Shown one piece after another: positions 26,427-35,025 of a stretch of DNA of 57,726 nt. Origin of the DNA: Rhizobium sp. Q54 (GTDB lineage Bacteria > Pseudomonadota > Alphaproteobacteria > ATCC43930 > CGMCC-115725); contig CAMATN010000013.1 of assembly GCA_945861155.1 (NCBI GenBank), positions 1-57,726 on the forward strand. Direction: 5' to 3'. Positions within the stretch are counted from its first letter, which is position 1. Every line of letters begins with the position of its first letter. The notes under the pieces are model-generated. The model did no database searches, had not been told where the DNA came from, and saw nothing but the letters and a program-made list of their open reading frames with translations. A program made the translations under genes and the position numbers.

Positions 26427-26880
26427 CCTGCGCTTCACTCTCGACACCAACGTTCTTGTTTATAGCATCGACAGTGCGGCTGGGATGCGACACCGCTCGG
26501 CCGGTGAAATACTGGCCGGCGCCGTTCGCGCCGACTGTTGGTTGATGTTGCAGGCCATCTCTGAATTCTTCGTCGTCGTCAGACGAAAAGGCATGGCATC
26601 GGCACCTCAAGCAGCCGCACTCGCCGAAACCTGGCTCACAGTTTTTCCTTGTGCGGCGGTATCGCCGGGAGCCGTCCGCACCGCGCTCGCCGATGCAGTT
26701 GGCGGTCGCGCATCTTACTGGGACGCCCTGCTTATCGCGACCGCGGCCGAGGCCGGGTGTACCCTGATCCTCACCGAGGATCTGGCGGACGGCTCCGCCT
26801 TAGGCGGCGTCGAAATCCACAACCCGTTCGACCCGGCCGGGGGCCTGACCGAGCGCGCACGGCAGTTGCTCGGGCTGTGA
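26389..26880 (+). CDS. vapC: VapC-type PIN-domain toxin
   Basis: A 163-residue PIN-domain ribonuclease. The acidic residues are visible: FTLDTNVLVYS (Asp18), ISEFFVVV (Glu), SYWDALLIATA (Asp) and LTEDLADG (Asp). The start could be ATG 26389 or GTG 26404; both overlap the antitoxin. The stop (26878-26880) overlaps the GTG start of the hydantoinase gene by GTGA, which ties an enzyme gene to the toxin message. Confidence 0.87.
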   Translation: MSCTTVSLIVSANLRFTLDTNVLVYSIDSAAGMRHRSAGEILAGAVRADCWLMLQAISEFFVVVRRKGMASAPQAAALAETWLTVFPCAAVSPGAVRTALADAVGGRASYWDALLIATAAEAGCTLILTEDLADGSALGGVEIHNPFDPAGGLTERARQLLGL

Positions 26881-28928
26881 TTCGGATCGGCATCGATGTC
26901 GGCGGCACCTTCACCGACCTTGTTGCGGTCGATGAGGCGAGCGGGCTGGCGCGCCATTTCAAATTGCCGTCGACCCCGGCCGACCCGGCGCTCGCAATCG
27001 CCGACGGGGTCGCCGCGCTGCTTGATCAGATCGGCGCCCCGGGCGAGGCAATCGCGTTTCTCGGCCACGGCACGACGGTCGTCACCAACCTGATCATCGA
27101 GCGCAGCGGCGCGCGTTGCGCGCTGTTGACCACGGCGGGATTTCGCGACGTTCTTGAAATCGGCCGCCAGACCCGGCCCGACCTCTACGACTACACGGTC
27201 GAACGCGCGCCGCCTTTGGTGCCGCGGCATCTGCGGATCGAGATTGCCGAGCGGCTCGACGCCGATGGCAGGGTACTCGTGGCGCTCGACGAGGCGGCGG
27301 TCGCCGATGCCGCCGAGGCGCTCGCCGGGGCCGGGATCGAGGCGGTCGCGGTCGGCTTCCTGCATTCCTACAAGAACGACGTGCATGAGCGCCGCGCCGG
27401 CGAGATCCTGCGCCGCCTGATGCCGCACGCCTTTATCGCGCTGTCGTCGGAAGTGTTGCCCGAGTTCCGCGAGTTCGAGCGGCTGTCGACGACCGTCATC
27501 AACGCCTATGCCGGGCCACGCATGGTGCGCTACCTCGACGGTTTCGCCGAGCGGATGGCAGGGCAGGGCGCGCGCGTCACCCCGCTGATCTTTCATTCGA
27601 ATGGCGGGTTGATGTCGGTCGCGACGGCGGCGCGCTTTCCGGTGCGGACCTGCGTGTCGGGGCCGGCCGCCGGGGTGGTCGGCGCCGCCGCGATCGGGCT
27701 GGAGGCCGGGTTTCCCGATTTGGTGACGTTCGATGTCGGCGGCACCAGCACCGACGTGTCGCTGGTCGAGGCCGGCCACCCCGCCTTCACCGCCGAGCGG
27801 ATGGTAGCCGGCTTTCCAGTGCGGGTGCCGATGATCGACATCGAGGCGATCGGCGCCGGCGGCGGCAGCATCGCCCGGCTCGATCCGGCCGGGGCGCTGA
27901 AGGTCGGGCCGCTGAGCGCCGGCGCCGAACCCGGCCCGGCCGCCTATGGACGCGGCGGCATGGCGGCGACGATCACCGACGCCAATCTGGTGCTCGGGCG
28001 GCTCAACCCGGCGGCGCTGCTCGGCGGGCGCCTGACGCTTGATGTCGCGGCGGCAAGACGAGCGGTGGCCGAACAGATCGCCGCGCCGCTTGGCCTTTCG
28101 CTCGAACGGGCGGCCGACGGCATCCTGCGCATCGCCACGGCGGGCATGGCGCGGGCGATCCGCTCGATCTCGACCGAGCGCGGCCGCGACCTGCGGCGGT
28201 TTGCGCTGTTCGCCTATGGCGGCGCCGGGCCGCTCCATGCCGGCGACGTGGCCCGCGAACTCGGCATTCCGCGCATCGTCGTGCCGGCCGAGCCGGGGAC
28301 GTTGTGCGCGCGCGGCATCCTGCATTCCGATCTGAGCTTCGATCTGGTGCAGACCCGCATCGCGATCGCCGGCCCGGAGGCGTGGCCCGACATCGCGACG
28401 CGCTTCGACGACATGACCCGCTCGGCCGGCGCAATGCTCGACCGCGAGCGGGTCGCCGCTCACGACCGGCAAGCCCATCTCGGTGTCGATGCGCGCTATG
28501 AAGGTCAGAATTTCGAGGTCTACGTCGCGCTCGACGGTGTCGGTATGGGAGGCGAGGCGGGGCCGCTCGATGCCGAGTTCGTCCGCCGTTTCCGCGCCGC
28601 CCATGCCGCCCTTTACGGCTATGACATCCCGGGTCGGGCGATCGAGATCGTCACCCTGCGCCTGAAGGCCGTGGGCGTCGTCGCGAAGCCGAAAATTGCC
28701 GCCCCGGCCAGTGCCCCGGCCAATGACCGCGCGGGCGGGATCGGGCGCCGCCGGGTCTATTTCGACGCGTCCTGGGTAGAGATTCCGGTCTACCAGCGCG
28801 CCGGCATCGCCGCGGGTGCGCAAATCGACGGGCCGGCGGTCATCGAGGAGATGAGCGCGACGACGCTGGTCCATCCGGGGCAGCGCGCCACCGCCGACCC
28901 GGCCGGCAATCTGATTATTGCGCTGTAA
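26877..28928 (+). CDS. hyuA: Hydantoinase/oxoprolinase subunit A
   Basis: A 683-residue ASKHA-fold ATP-dependent hydantoinase A / N-methylhydantoinase A-like protein, related also to acetone carboxylase beta. Nucleotide loops are GIDVGGTFTDLV at the N terminus and TFDVGGTSTDVSLV (about 280). GAGGGSIARLD and ITDANLVLGRLNP are typical family blocks. The GTG start (26877) overlaps the VapC stop. No HyuB partner gene follows, although most systems encode A and B together. A longer frame from 26649 overlaps VapC and is rejected. Substrate unknown; it is one of the few long genes here with a toxin upstream in the same operon. Confidence 0.87.
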   Translation: MIRIGIDVGGTFTDLVAVDEASGLARHFKLPSTPADPALAIADGVAALLDQIGAPGEAIAFLGHGTTVVTNLIIERSGARCALLTTAGFRDVLEIGRQTRPDLYDYTVERAPPLVPRHLRIEIAERLDADGRVLVALDEAAVADAAEALAGAGIEAVAVGFLHSYKNDVHERRAGEILRRLMPHAFIALSSEVLPEFREFERLSTTVINAYAGPRMVRYLDGFAERMAGQGARVTPLIFHSNGGLMSVATAARFPVRTCVSGPAAGVVGAAAIGLEAGFPDLVTFDVGGTSTDVSLVEAGHPAFTAERMVAGFPVRVPMIDIEAIGAGGGSIARLDPAGALKVGPLSAGAEPGPAAYGRGGMAATITDANLVLGRLNPAALLGGRLTLDVAAARRAVAEQIAAPLGLSLERAADGILRIATAGMARAIRSISTERGRDLRRFALFAYGGAGPLHAGDVARELGIPRIVVPAEPGTLCARGILHSDLSFDLVQTRIAIAGPEAWPDIATRFDDMTRSAGAMLDRERVAAHDRQAHLGVDARYEGQNFEVYVALDGVGMGGEAGPLDAEFVRRFRAAHAALYGYDIPGRAIEIVTLRLKAVGVVAKPKIAAPASAPANDRAGGIGRRRVYFDASWVEIPVYQRAGIAAGAQIDGPAVIEEMSATTLVHPGQRATADPAGNLIIAL

Positions 28929-28961
28929 CGGCAAGACAGCGCGCGCTCCTAGACGAGCGCC

Positions 28962-28989
28962 AAGTAAATAACCTTAAGTTTATTTACTT
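28962..28989. terminator. AT-rich 10-bp inverted repeat after hyuA
   Basis: AAGTAAATAA-N8-TTATTTACTT is a perfect inverted repeat in a locally AT-rich stretch, 33 bp past the hyuA stop. It could be a weak terminator or a regulatory site for the downstream 29127 gene. There is no long T tract. The rest of the 198-bp gap holds nothing I can assign. Confidence 0.4.
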
Positions 28990-29126
28990 TCCTGTTCCCT
29001 CCAGTCGAGGCGAACACACGTGGAGTATTGTCACGTCGTTGGCTAATTTTTGCCGTAATTGATCGGTATCAGCTACACCGAGTCACACATACTTACAATT
29101 ACCCAACAAATTCGGGGCTTTTGTAA

Positions 29127-29489
29127 ATGCTGATAGCTGCGTCGCTGCTGCTGCTGCCGATGATCATGACCACCAGCGAAGATCCGAAAACCCCGCCTTC
29201 GTACCAGCAGGTCCGGGCCTTCGTCACCGGCTACAACACGACCGTCGCGCAGACCGACAGCACGCCGTGCATCGGCGCGTCGGGAACCAATATCTGCGGC
29301 CGTCGCGATGCCGTCGCCTGTCCGCGCCGGATCGGGCTCGGCACCGTCGTCGAGATCAGGGGCACGACCTATGTTTGCGAGGATCGTCTGGCCCGGAAAT
29401 ATGACCGGCGTTTCGACATCAGCTGCGACAAGGACAAGAGCTGCCCGACCGAGGTCACCGGCTGGGCGACGATCAGAATCTACAACTGA
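29127..29489 (+). CDS. Exported small 3D-domain protein
   Basis: A 120-residue protein with a short hydrophobic N terminus (MLIAASLLLLPMIMTT) that looks like an export signal. The body, FVTGYNTTVAQTDSTPC and IGLGTVVEIRGTTYVCEDRLARKYDRRFDI, matches the 3D (Asp-Asp-Asp) domain of MltA/YabE-type murein proteins; the acidic cluster is in YDRRFD. Several Cys suggest a disulfide-stabilised periplasmic fold. ATG 29127 is in a locally AT-rich region without a clear ribosome binding site. Confidence 0.7.
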   Translation: MLIAASLLLLPMIMTTSEDPKTPPSYQQVRAFVTGYNTTVAQTDSTPCIGASGTNICGRRDAVACPRRIGLGTVVEIRGTTYVCEDRLARKYDRRFDISCDKDKSCPTEVTGWATIRIYN

Positions 29490-29529
29490 CAATTAGCCGC
29501 CCGCCACGCGGTTGGCCGCGGGACAGGGG

Positions 29530-30279
29530 TCAGTAGTACCCCGTCCCGCCGTTGACGTGGATGGTCTGGCCGGTGATGAAGCCGCCGTCGTCGGTGACCA
29601 GGAACAGGCAGGTGGCGGCGATCTCCTCGGCCTTTCCCTGACGCCCCAGCGGAATGCCGGCGGCGCTCGGCGCGCGCCCCTGATACCACTCGGGATTGTC
29701 GCGCCTGGTGTCGATGCTGCCCGGCGAGACGACGTTGACCCGGATGTTCTGAGCCGCGAACTCGGAGGCCAGCGCCCGCGCGAACCCGACCAGACCCATC
29801 TTTGCCGCCGAGACGTGGGCGCGTCCGCTGCCGCCGGTAAAGGCTCCCTCGCCGGTAAAGAACAGGATGCGCCCGTATTGGTTTTTGACCATCGACGCGA
29901 TCAGTGCGCGCGTCAGGTAGACAGGGCCGTCGAGGACGACCCCCCGGACCGCCTCCCAGTCCGCGTCCGTCACCTCGGTGAAGGGCTTATGCGGCCGGAT
30001 CGCGGCATTGTTGATCAGGATGTCGACGCGGCCGAACTCGGACAATGCCCGCGCCGCCATTGCTTCGACCTGATCCTTCCTCGCCATGTCGGCCATGACG
30101 GCGAGCGCCTTGACCCCAAGCTCCCGCGCTTCCTTGACGACGGCGTCGGCCTCGGCTTGGTTCGAGCGGGCGTTGACGACAACAGTGGCGCCCTCTCCGG
30201 CCAGCTTCAACACCGTCGCGCGGCCGATATTGCGGCCGGAGCCCGTTACCAGCGCGACTTTCCCCTCCAGTTTACCCAT
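29530..30279 (-). CDS. SDR-family oxidoreductase with atypical active site
   Basis: A 249-residue Rossmann-fold SDR. The cofactor motif TGSGRNIG (TGxxxGxG) and the NNAA motif are intact. The active site is unusual: at the YxxxK position the sequence is VSAAK, with Val where Tyr is expected and His just before it, and the Ser-containing strand reads LFFTGEGAF. It may be a catalytically altered or binding-only SDR, or use a different residue. ATG 30279 precedes MGKLEGKVALV; the upstream frame is not conserved. Single gene. Confidence 0.82.
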   Translation of the reverse strand: MGKLEGKVALVTGSGRNIGRATVLKLAGEGATVVVNARSNQAEADAVVKEARELGVKALAVMADMARKDQVEAMAARALSEFGRVDILINNAAIRPHKPFTEVTDADWEAVRGVVLDGPVYLTRALIASMVKNQYGRILFFTGEGAFTGGSGRAHVSAAKMGLVGFARALASEFAAQNIRVNVVSPGSIDTRRDNPEWYQGRAPSAAGIPLGRQGKAEEIAATCLFLVTDDGGFITGQTIHVNGGTGYY

Positions 30280-30525
30280 GAGCCCACCTCCATGACGATC
30301 GTTCGAGAGGTAGAGGCAATCGGCAGCTGATGGCAACGGCAATCCGCTCCTCCTCGCCGACTTGACCGCGATACCCCAAAACGAGACCCCAGAACGAGAA
30401 TTGAGTGGACGCTACCGAACTTAACCCCTATGCGCGAAAGCGGGGGCCGGGGCGAGGGATGTCCGACGCCCCGGATTTTCGTTTTGTGGGACTGAAAACC
30501 GCTAGCTGAAGCTGAGGAGGATCTC

Positions 30526-31716
30526 GTGTCCGCTGTTCTTGACGGCATTCGAATCCTCGATTTCGGGCGCTATATCGCGGGGCCGTTCTGCGCCGCGCTG
30601 CTCGGCGATCTGGGCGCCGAGGTGATCCGCGTCGAGCGTTTAGGCGGCGGCGAGGACCGCTCGTTCATCCCGGTCGGCGCTGGTCCTGAGGGCGGCGGCG
30701 CGATGTTCCTCGCGATGAACCGCAACAAGCTCGGCATGACCCTCGACCCGGCGGCGCCCAAGGGCCGCGAGATCGTGCGCAAGCTCGTCGCCACCGCCGA
30801 TGTCGTCGTCGCCAACCTGCCGCCGGCGGTGTTGCGCTCGCTGGCGCTCGACCTCGACAGCCTGCGCGCCGTCAAGCCCGACATCATCCTGACGACGGTG
30901 ACCGGGTTCGGCGCCGGCGGGCCGCTCTCCCACAAGCACGGGTTCGACGGCATCGGCCAGGCGATGAGCGGCGCGGTCTATCTTTCCGGAACACCGGAGC
31001 AGCCGATCGCGCTGAAGGTGCCGTGGGTCGATTTCGGCACCGCGTGCCTCTCCGCCTTCGGCACGATGGCGGCGCTGTTGGAGCGCGGCAAATCGGGCCG
31101 GGGCCAAAAGGTCGAGGGCGCCCTCCTGCGCACCGCGATGGCCTTTGCCAATGCCGCGCTGATCGAACAGTCGCTGACGCAAGCCGACCGCTCCGCGATC
31201 CGCAACCGCGGCTTCAACTCGGCGCCGGCCGATGTCTTCCGAACCAATGATGGGTGGATCATCGCGACCGTGATCGGCCAGCCGATGTTTCGGCGCTGGT
31301 GCCGGATGGTCGGCGAGGCGGGCTGGCTGGCCGACCCGCGTTTCGCCGACGATCAGGCGCGCGCCGATCACGGCGAAATTGTTTCGGCGCGGATGGGGGA
31401 ATGGTGCGCCGCCCGCAGCTGCGCCGAGGCGCTGGCCGAGCTTGAAAAGGCCAGCATCGTCGCCGGCCAGGTCTATTCGCCGCAGCAGGCGCTCGATGAC
31501 GAGCATATCCGCGCCGCGCATCTGCTCGAGGAGCGGGAATATCCCGGGCTCGACCGCACCGTGCCCTTGGCGCCGACCCCGATCGAATTGTCGGAAACGC
31601 CCGGCACCTATCGCCGCCCGGCGCCGCTGCTCGGCGAGCACACCGACGAGATCCTCGCGAGCCTCGGCTACGATGCGGCCGAGATCGCCGCGCTGCGCGC
31701 CGATAAGGTGGTGTGA
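30526..31716 (+). CDS. CoA transferase family III (CaiB/BaiF-like)
   Basis: A 396-residue class III CoA transferase. The catalytic Asp is in HGFDGIGQAMSG (D141), in the D-x-x-x-Q-A-x-x-G pattern. MNRNKLGMTLDP and PWVDFGTACL are other family blocks. The start is GTG 30526 with GAGGAGG 6 nt upstream. Acyl donor and acceptor are not evident. The TGA overlaps the GreB ATG by one base (TGATG), so the two genes are translationally coupled. Confidence 0.88.
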   Translation: MSAVLDGIRILDFGRYIAGPFCAALLGDLGAEVIRVERLGGGEDRSFIPVGAGPEGGGAMFLAMNRNKLGMTLDPAAPKGREIVRKLVATADVVVANLPPAVLRSLALDLDSLRAVKPDIILTTVTGFGAGGPLSHKHGFDGIGQAMSGAVYLSGTPEQPIALKVPWVDFGTACLSAFGTMAALLERGKSGRGQKVEGALLRTAMAFANAALIEQSLTQADRSAIRNRGFNSAPADVFRTNDGWIIATVIGQPMFRRWCRMVGEAGWLADPRFADDQARADHGEIVSARMGEWCAARSCAEALAELEKASIVAGQVYSPQQALDDEHIRAAHLLEEREYPGLDRTVPLAPTPIELSETPGTYRRPAPLLGEHTDEILASLGYDAAEIAALRADKVV

Positions 31717-32276
31717 TGAGCAAGGCCTTCGTCAAGGAAACCGACGCGGACGACGACACCGAGCTGCCCGACGACGACATCGCCGCCATCCCGGCCGGGG
31801 TCAAGAACTACATGACGCCGCAAGGGTATCGCCGCATGCAGGACGAGCGGCGCCGCCTCGCGCGCGAAGAGCGTCCGAAGGTGGTGGAGATCGTCTCCTG
31901 GGCGGCCGGCAACGGCGACCGCTCGGAAAACGGCGACTATCTCTATGGCAAGAAGCGACTGCGCGAGATCGACCGGCGCATCCGCTTTCTGACGAAACGG
32001 TTGGAGAGCGCCGAATTGGTCGATCCGAGCCGGCAGGCCCGGCACGACCAGGTGTTTTTTGGCGCGACCGTGACCTACGCCAACCAGCACGGCGCCGAAA
32101 AGACGGTCACGATCGTCGGCATCGACGAATCCGACCTCGACCAGGGCCGGGTCAGCTGGATTTCGCCGATCGCGCGGGCGCTGTTGAAGGCGCGGGAGGG
32201 CGATGTCGTGGAATTGCGCACCCCGGCCGGCATCGAGCAGATCGAGGTAATCGAAATCCGCTACGGCGCCGCGTGA
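31716..32276 (+). CDS. greB: Transcript cleavage factor GreB
   Basis: A 186-residue GreA/GreB-family factor that rescues backtracked RNA polymerase. The N-terminal antiparallel coiled coil is seen in GYRRMQDERRRLAREERPKVVEIVSWAAGNGDRSENGDYLYGKKRLREIDRR, with the acidic tip GDRSENGDY. The C-terminal FKBP-like domain follows (VTIVGIDESDLDQGRVSWISPIARALLKAREGDVV). YGKKRLREIDRR marks GreB rather than GreA. An approximately 20-residue acidic N-terminal extension is unusual. Being coupled to a CoA-transferase gene is odd for a transcription factor. Confidence 0.9.
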   Translation: MSKAFVKETDADDDTELPDDDIAAIPAGVKNYMTPQGYRRMQDERRRLAREERPKVVEIVSWAAGNGDRSENGDYLYGKKRLREIDRRIRFLTKRLESAELVDPSRQARHDQVFFGATVTYANQHGAEKTVTIVGIDESDLDQGRVSWISPIARALLKAREGDVVELRTPAGIEQIEVIEIRYGAA

Positions 32277-32317
32277 CGCGTGCGCGCCGGTAGTCCGAAA
32301 CCGGCCCACTCTCCCAA

Positions 32318-32399
32318 TGTCGTCCCGGCGAAAGCCGGGACCCATCCGTCAACCGCTCGTGCGACGGAACCGTGGATACCGGCTTTCGCCGGTATGACA
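32318..32399. repeat. Inverted doublet of the GAAA-hairpin repeat
   Basis: The left unit (32318-32344) carries GTCCCGGCGAAAGCCGGGAC exactly as in the GIY-YIG cassette. The right unit (32373-32399) is an inverted variant with ACCGGCTTTCGCCGGT. They are 28 bp apart with no gene inside. This is what the GIY-YIG element looks like without its cargo. Confidence 0.85.
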
Positions 32400-32440
32400 G
32401 AAATGGGGTATGTCCTCTCGGACGGAGTTACCGGCACGCG

Positions 32441-32953
32441 TCACTTGAGCTGGTCGGCGACCTTGTCGATGCCGGCCTTGGCGCAGGCCTCGTCCTTCAC
32501 GCCGCCGGGCACGGCGGGCGTGGTGGGCGTGCCGGTCACGCCGGACACGCCGACCGCGCCGATCACCTCGTCGCCGACCTTGATCGGCAAAGCGCCCTGG
32601 GAAGCGACGATGCCGCTCAGATGCACCTGGCCGCTCGTCGGGTTGTCCTTGACGCGCTGAGCGAACTCGCCCGACGGGATGCGGAAGGTGCGCGAGGTGT
32701 AGGCCTTGCGCTGGCTGTTCTCGATCGTATGCGGCGAGGAATCGTCGCCGCGTAGCTGGACGATAACCTCGCCGTTGCGGCCGACCACGGTGACCGAGAC
32801 GCGATATCCCTGGCCCTTGCAGGTCTCGGCCGCGGTTGTCGCGATCGTCAACGCGGTCGCCAGCGACAGATCCTTGTGGTTCAGCAATTGCGCGCTCGCC
32901 GGCGTTGCAAGCGCCGCCGCCAGGGCGATCCCGGCAAGACCCTTGGCAAACAT
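32441..32953 (-). CDS. Secreted GlcG/HbpS-like heme-binding domain protein
   Basis: A 170-residue protein with a clear signal peptide (MFAKGLAGIALAAALATPASA then Q). The mature part is the GlcG/HbpS fold: SLATALTIATTAAETC, GEVIVQLRGDDSSPHTIENSQRKAYTS and the glycine-rich IGAVGVSGVTG. Family members bind heme or small ligands in the periplasm; specificity is unknown. ATG 32953 is the only start giving a signal peptide. Confidence 0.83.
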   Translation of the reverse strand: MFAKGLAGIALAAALATPASAQLLNHKDLSLATALTIATTAAETCKGQGYRVSVTVVGRNGEVIVQLRGDDSSPHTIENSQRKAYTSRTFRIPSGEFAQRVKDNPTSGQVHLSGIVASQGALPIKVGDEVIGAVGVSGVTGTPTTPAVPGGVKDEACAKAGIDKVADQLK

Positions 32954-33012
32954 CGATGCTCCCTCCCTGTCATGCCGATATCGTCGTCTCGTGGGACGAG
33001 AATGATACGGTT

Positions 33013-33040
33013 GGTCGTCCGGGTGAAAGCCGGACCGACC
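33013..33040. repeat. Degenerate palindromic repeat
   Basis: GGTCGTCCGG and CCGGACCGACC flank a GTGAAAG loop. It appears to be a diverged copy of the GAAA-hairpin unit, lying upstream of both divergent genes. Confidence 0.6.
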
Positions 33041-33125
33041 TATCAATAGCAATTTGCAGCGCCTTGCGGTACGTCTTGCTGGGCTTGTACCGCACTCAGG
33101 CGCTCGAAGAACATTGGGGGCTGGA

Positions 33126-33596
33126 ATGGCGGAAGACCAATCGACAAATTTTTGGTCGAAGCTGGCCGCCATAACCGCGTTCCTGACGGCAGTTGGCGGT
33201 CTGGCAACCATCCTGGTGCAGTGCACCACCGAGAAGTCAGCCCCGTCCGCCCAGCAAAAGCCGGTAGGCGGCGGCGGCCCAATGGCCGTGGCGGGACCGC
33301 AATCTCCCGCCACGGCCAACATCGCCGGCAGGTGGCGCGATAATCTGGGCGTCGTCTACGAGATCGACCAGCAAGGGAATCGGTTCACCTATACCGCCCA
33401 CGGAGTGTCTTGTATGGGGCGAACGTTCCGATCTCAGGGTCAGGGGACCGTGACCGGCAACGATGTCGCCAGCGTTTACGAATCCAATATCAGCTCGCGC
33501 GGCACATGCCGGGCAGCGATCTCGAATTCGGGAATGACGGCGGACTGTACCGACACGGTATGTGGCGCACTTTCGGTGTCAGTAGTCCGGTACTGA
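33126..33596 (+). CDS. Hypothetical membrane-anchored protein
   Basis: A 156-residue protein with one N-terminal hydrophobic segment (about 10-31, KLAAITAFLTAVGGLATILVQ). The exported C-terminal domain starts at about residue 68 with GRWRDNLGVVYEIDQQGNRFTYTAHG and has several Cys, suggesting a small beta-rich domain. The pattern resembles lipocalin-like or DUF-type domains, but I cannot name a family. Confidence 0.6.
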   Translation: MAEDQSTNFWSKLAAITAFLTAVGGLATILVQCTTEKSAPSAQQKPVGGGGPMAVAGPQSPATANIAGRWRDNLGVVYEIDQQGNRFTYTAHGVSCMGRTFRSQGQGTVTGNDVASVYESNISSRGTCRAAISNSGMTADCTDTVCGALSVSVVRY

Positions 33597-33660
33597 CGGC
33601 GGTCCAAGCAGGCCAGGCGATCGGCGCGCCGTGGCGCATTACCCGGTCGTCGCGAGGGCA

Positions 33661-34839
33661 TTACCCCTCGCCGCCGGCCGTTGCGAAATAGAGCCGGGGG
33701 TCGGCGGCGCGCACGCGGGCCTCGGGGAGGCCGAGTTCGCGGCGCACGATGTTGGTGCCCTCGACCAGCGCCACGCATTTGTAATAGGCGATGCGGCGGC
33801 TCAATCCCTCGCGGCCGAAGCCGCAATCGGTGGTGACGACCAGCTGCTCGACCGGGATGTATTCGAGCGCCCGGCGGATCAGGTTGGCGACGTGCTCGGC
33901 CGGCTCGACGATTGTGTTGCAGTGGCTGACGACACCGATGCCGATCTTCTTGTCGGTCTTGTACTGGGCGAACAAGGGCAGATCCTTGCCGTCGCTGCTG
34001 GCGCATTCGAAAGTGATCACGTCGGCGTTCAGTTGCAGCAGATGCGGCAGCGCCCGCTCATAGCTCGGCACCTCCCAATAGACGCGCTGCTGATTGGGGT
34101 TGCCCCAGCAGGTATGCACCCAGATCTCGGCATCGACCCCGTCGAGCTGGCGGTTGAACGCCTCTGTCTGGAATTCGAGGTCATGGTCGGTGCAGTCGGC
34201 CAAGGTCGAGAGCCCGTGATGGCGCGGCTCCTCGACCTGGATCACCGGACAGCCGGCCGCCGCCAGTTCCTTGAACTCGGCGTTCATGATGTCGCACATG
34301 TCGAGGACCAGCGCCTTGTCGTCGTGGTAATGCTCGTCCCACAGCATGCTGGCGAGCGCCGGGGCGCAGATCGCGCCGAACTTGACCGGGCGGTCGCTGA
34401 GGCGCTGGGCGATCTGCCAGATCGCGGTGTATTCGAGCGGGCCTCGGGTCAGCCTGTCGGTGACGACGCCCGGCTGGTAGGCCTCCTGCACCTCCCACAG
34501 GATCTTGCCGGGCCTGAGGCCATGCCGCGCCATCCAGCCGCGCGAGGTGTCGCGGTGGCCGGTGATGCCGCCCATCCGCTCGATCGGGTAGAAGAACCAC
34601 GATTTGCCGCCGACCGCGAGGTCGAAGCGGCTGTCGCCGTCGGTGACGATGTCCAGCCCGGCGGCCTCCTGCGCGTTGATGACCGCCGCGACCGCGTCGA
34701 GATACTGCTCGCGGAACAGCGAATCCCCCATCACCGTCTTGAACGAGCGCCCGCCAAGGCTCGCGTCGAACCACAGGGGCCGCGGATACGACCCGGTGAT
34801 CGCGGTCGGCAGGATCATGTCGCGTGTGGTGGTCAGCAT
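33661..34839 (-). CDS. Cobalamin-independent methionine synthase-like (MetE C-terminal domain) protein
   Basis: A 392-residue protein equal to the catalytic C-terminal barrel of MetE, without the N-terminal half. The zinc ligands are in place: HTC (H242, C244), FEC (E278) and TDCGFG (C339). It would act as a B12-independent methyl transferase for homocysteine or another thiol. A core-MetE of this kind is often fed by a corrinoid or other methyl donor, not folate-polyglutamate. ATG 34839 was preferred to TTG 34863. Confidence 0.85.
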   Translation of the reverse strand: MLTTTRDMILPTAITGSYPRPLWFDASLGGRSFKTVMGDSLFREQYLDAVAAVINAQEAAGLDIVTDGDSRFDLAVGGKSWFFYPIERMGGITGHRDTSRGWMARHGLRPGKILWEVQEAYQPGVVTDRLTRGPLEYTAIWQIAQRLSDRPVKFGAICAPALASMLWDEHYHDDKALVLDMCDIMNAEFKELAAAGCPVIQVEEPRHHGLSTLADCTDHDLEFQTEAFNRQLDGVDAEIWVHTCWGNPNQQRVYWEVPSYERALPHLLQLNADVITFECASSDGKDLPLFAQYKTDKKIGIGVVSHCNTIVEPAEHVANLIRRALEYIPVEQLVVTTDCGFGREGLSRRIAYYKCVALVEGTNIVRRELGLPEARVRAADPRLYFATAGGEG

Positions 34840-34964
34840 CGGCCCGTTCTCATCTTTGATCAACCGATGGCATCATACCGGCAAATTGATTGGCAGGATC
34901 ATGGCATGAAGAACCAGAATATGTATCCGCTGCGCCATCCGACGCAACCCGCGAGCATTTTTTA

Positions 34965-34992
34965 TTGACTTTCTTCAGCAGCCGGTCATATG
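34965..34992 (+). promoter_or_regulatory. Candidate promoter of the AbrB-VapC pair
   Basis: TTGACT (34965-34970) and CATATG (34987-34992) are separated by 16 bp, directly upstream of the AbrB gene in an AT-rich patch. The -10 match is only partial. Regulation by the AbrB-type protein would be expected. Confidence 0.45.
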
Positions 34993-35025
34993 CCGCGCTG
35001 AATGTCACAGAGCGGAAGTAGTGTC

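Noticed and set aside
26649-28928. Longer HyuA from 26649
   Set aside because: It would overlap VapC over 230 nt with an Arg-rich leader; the GTG 26877 start matches the family.
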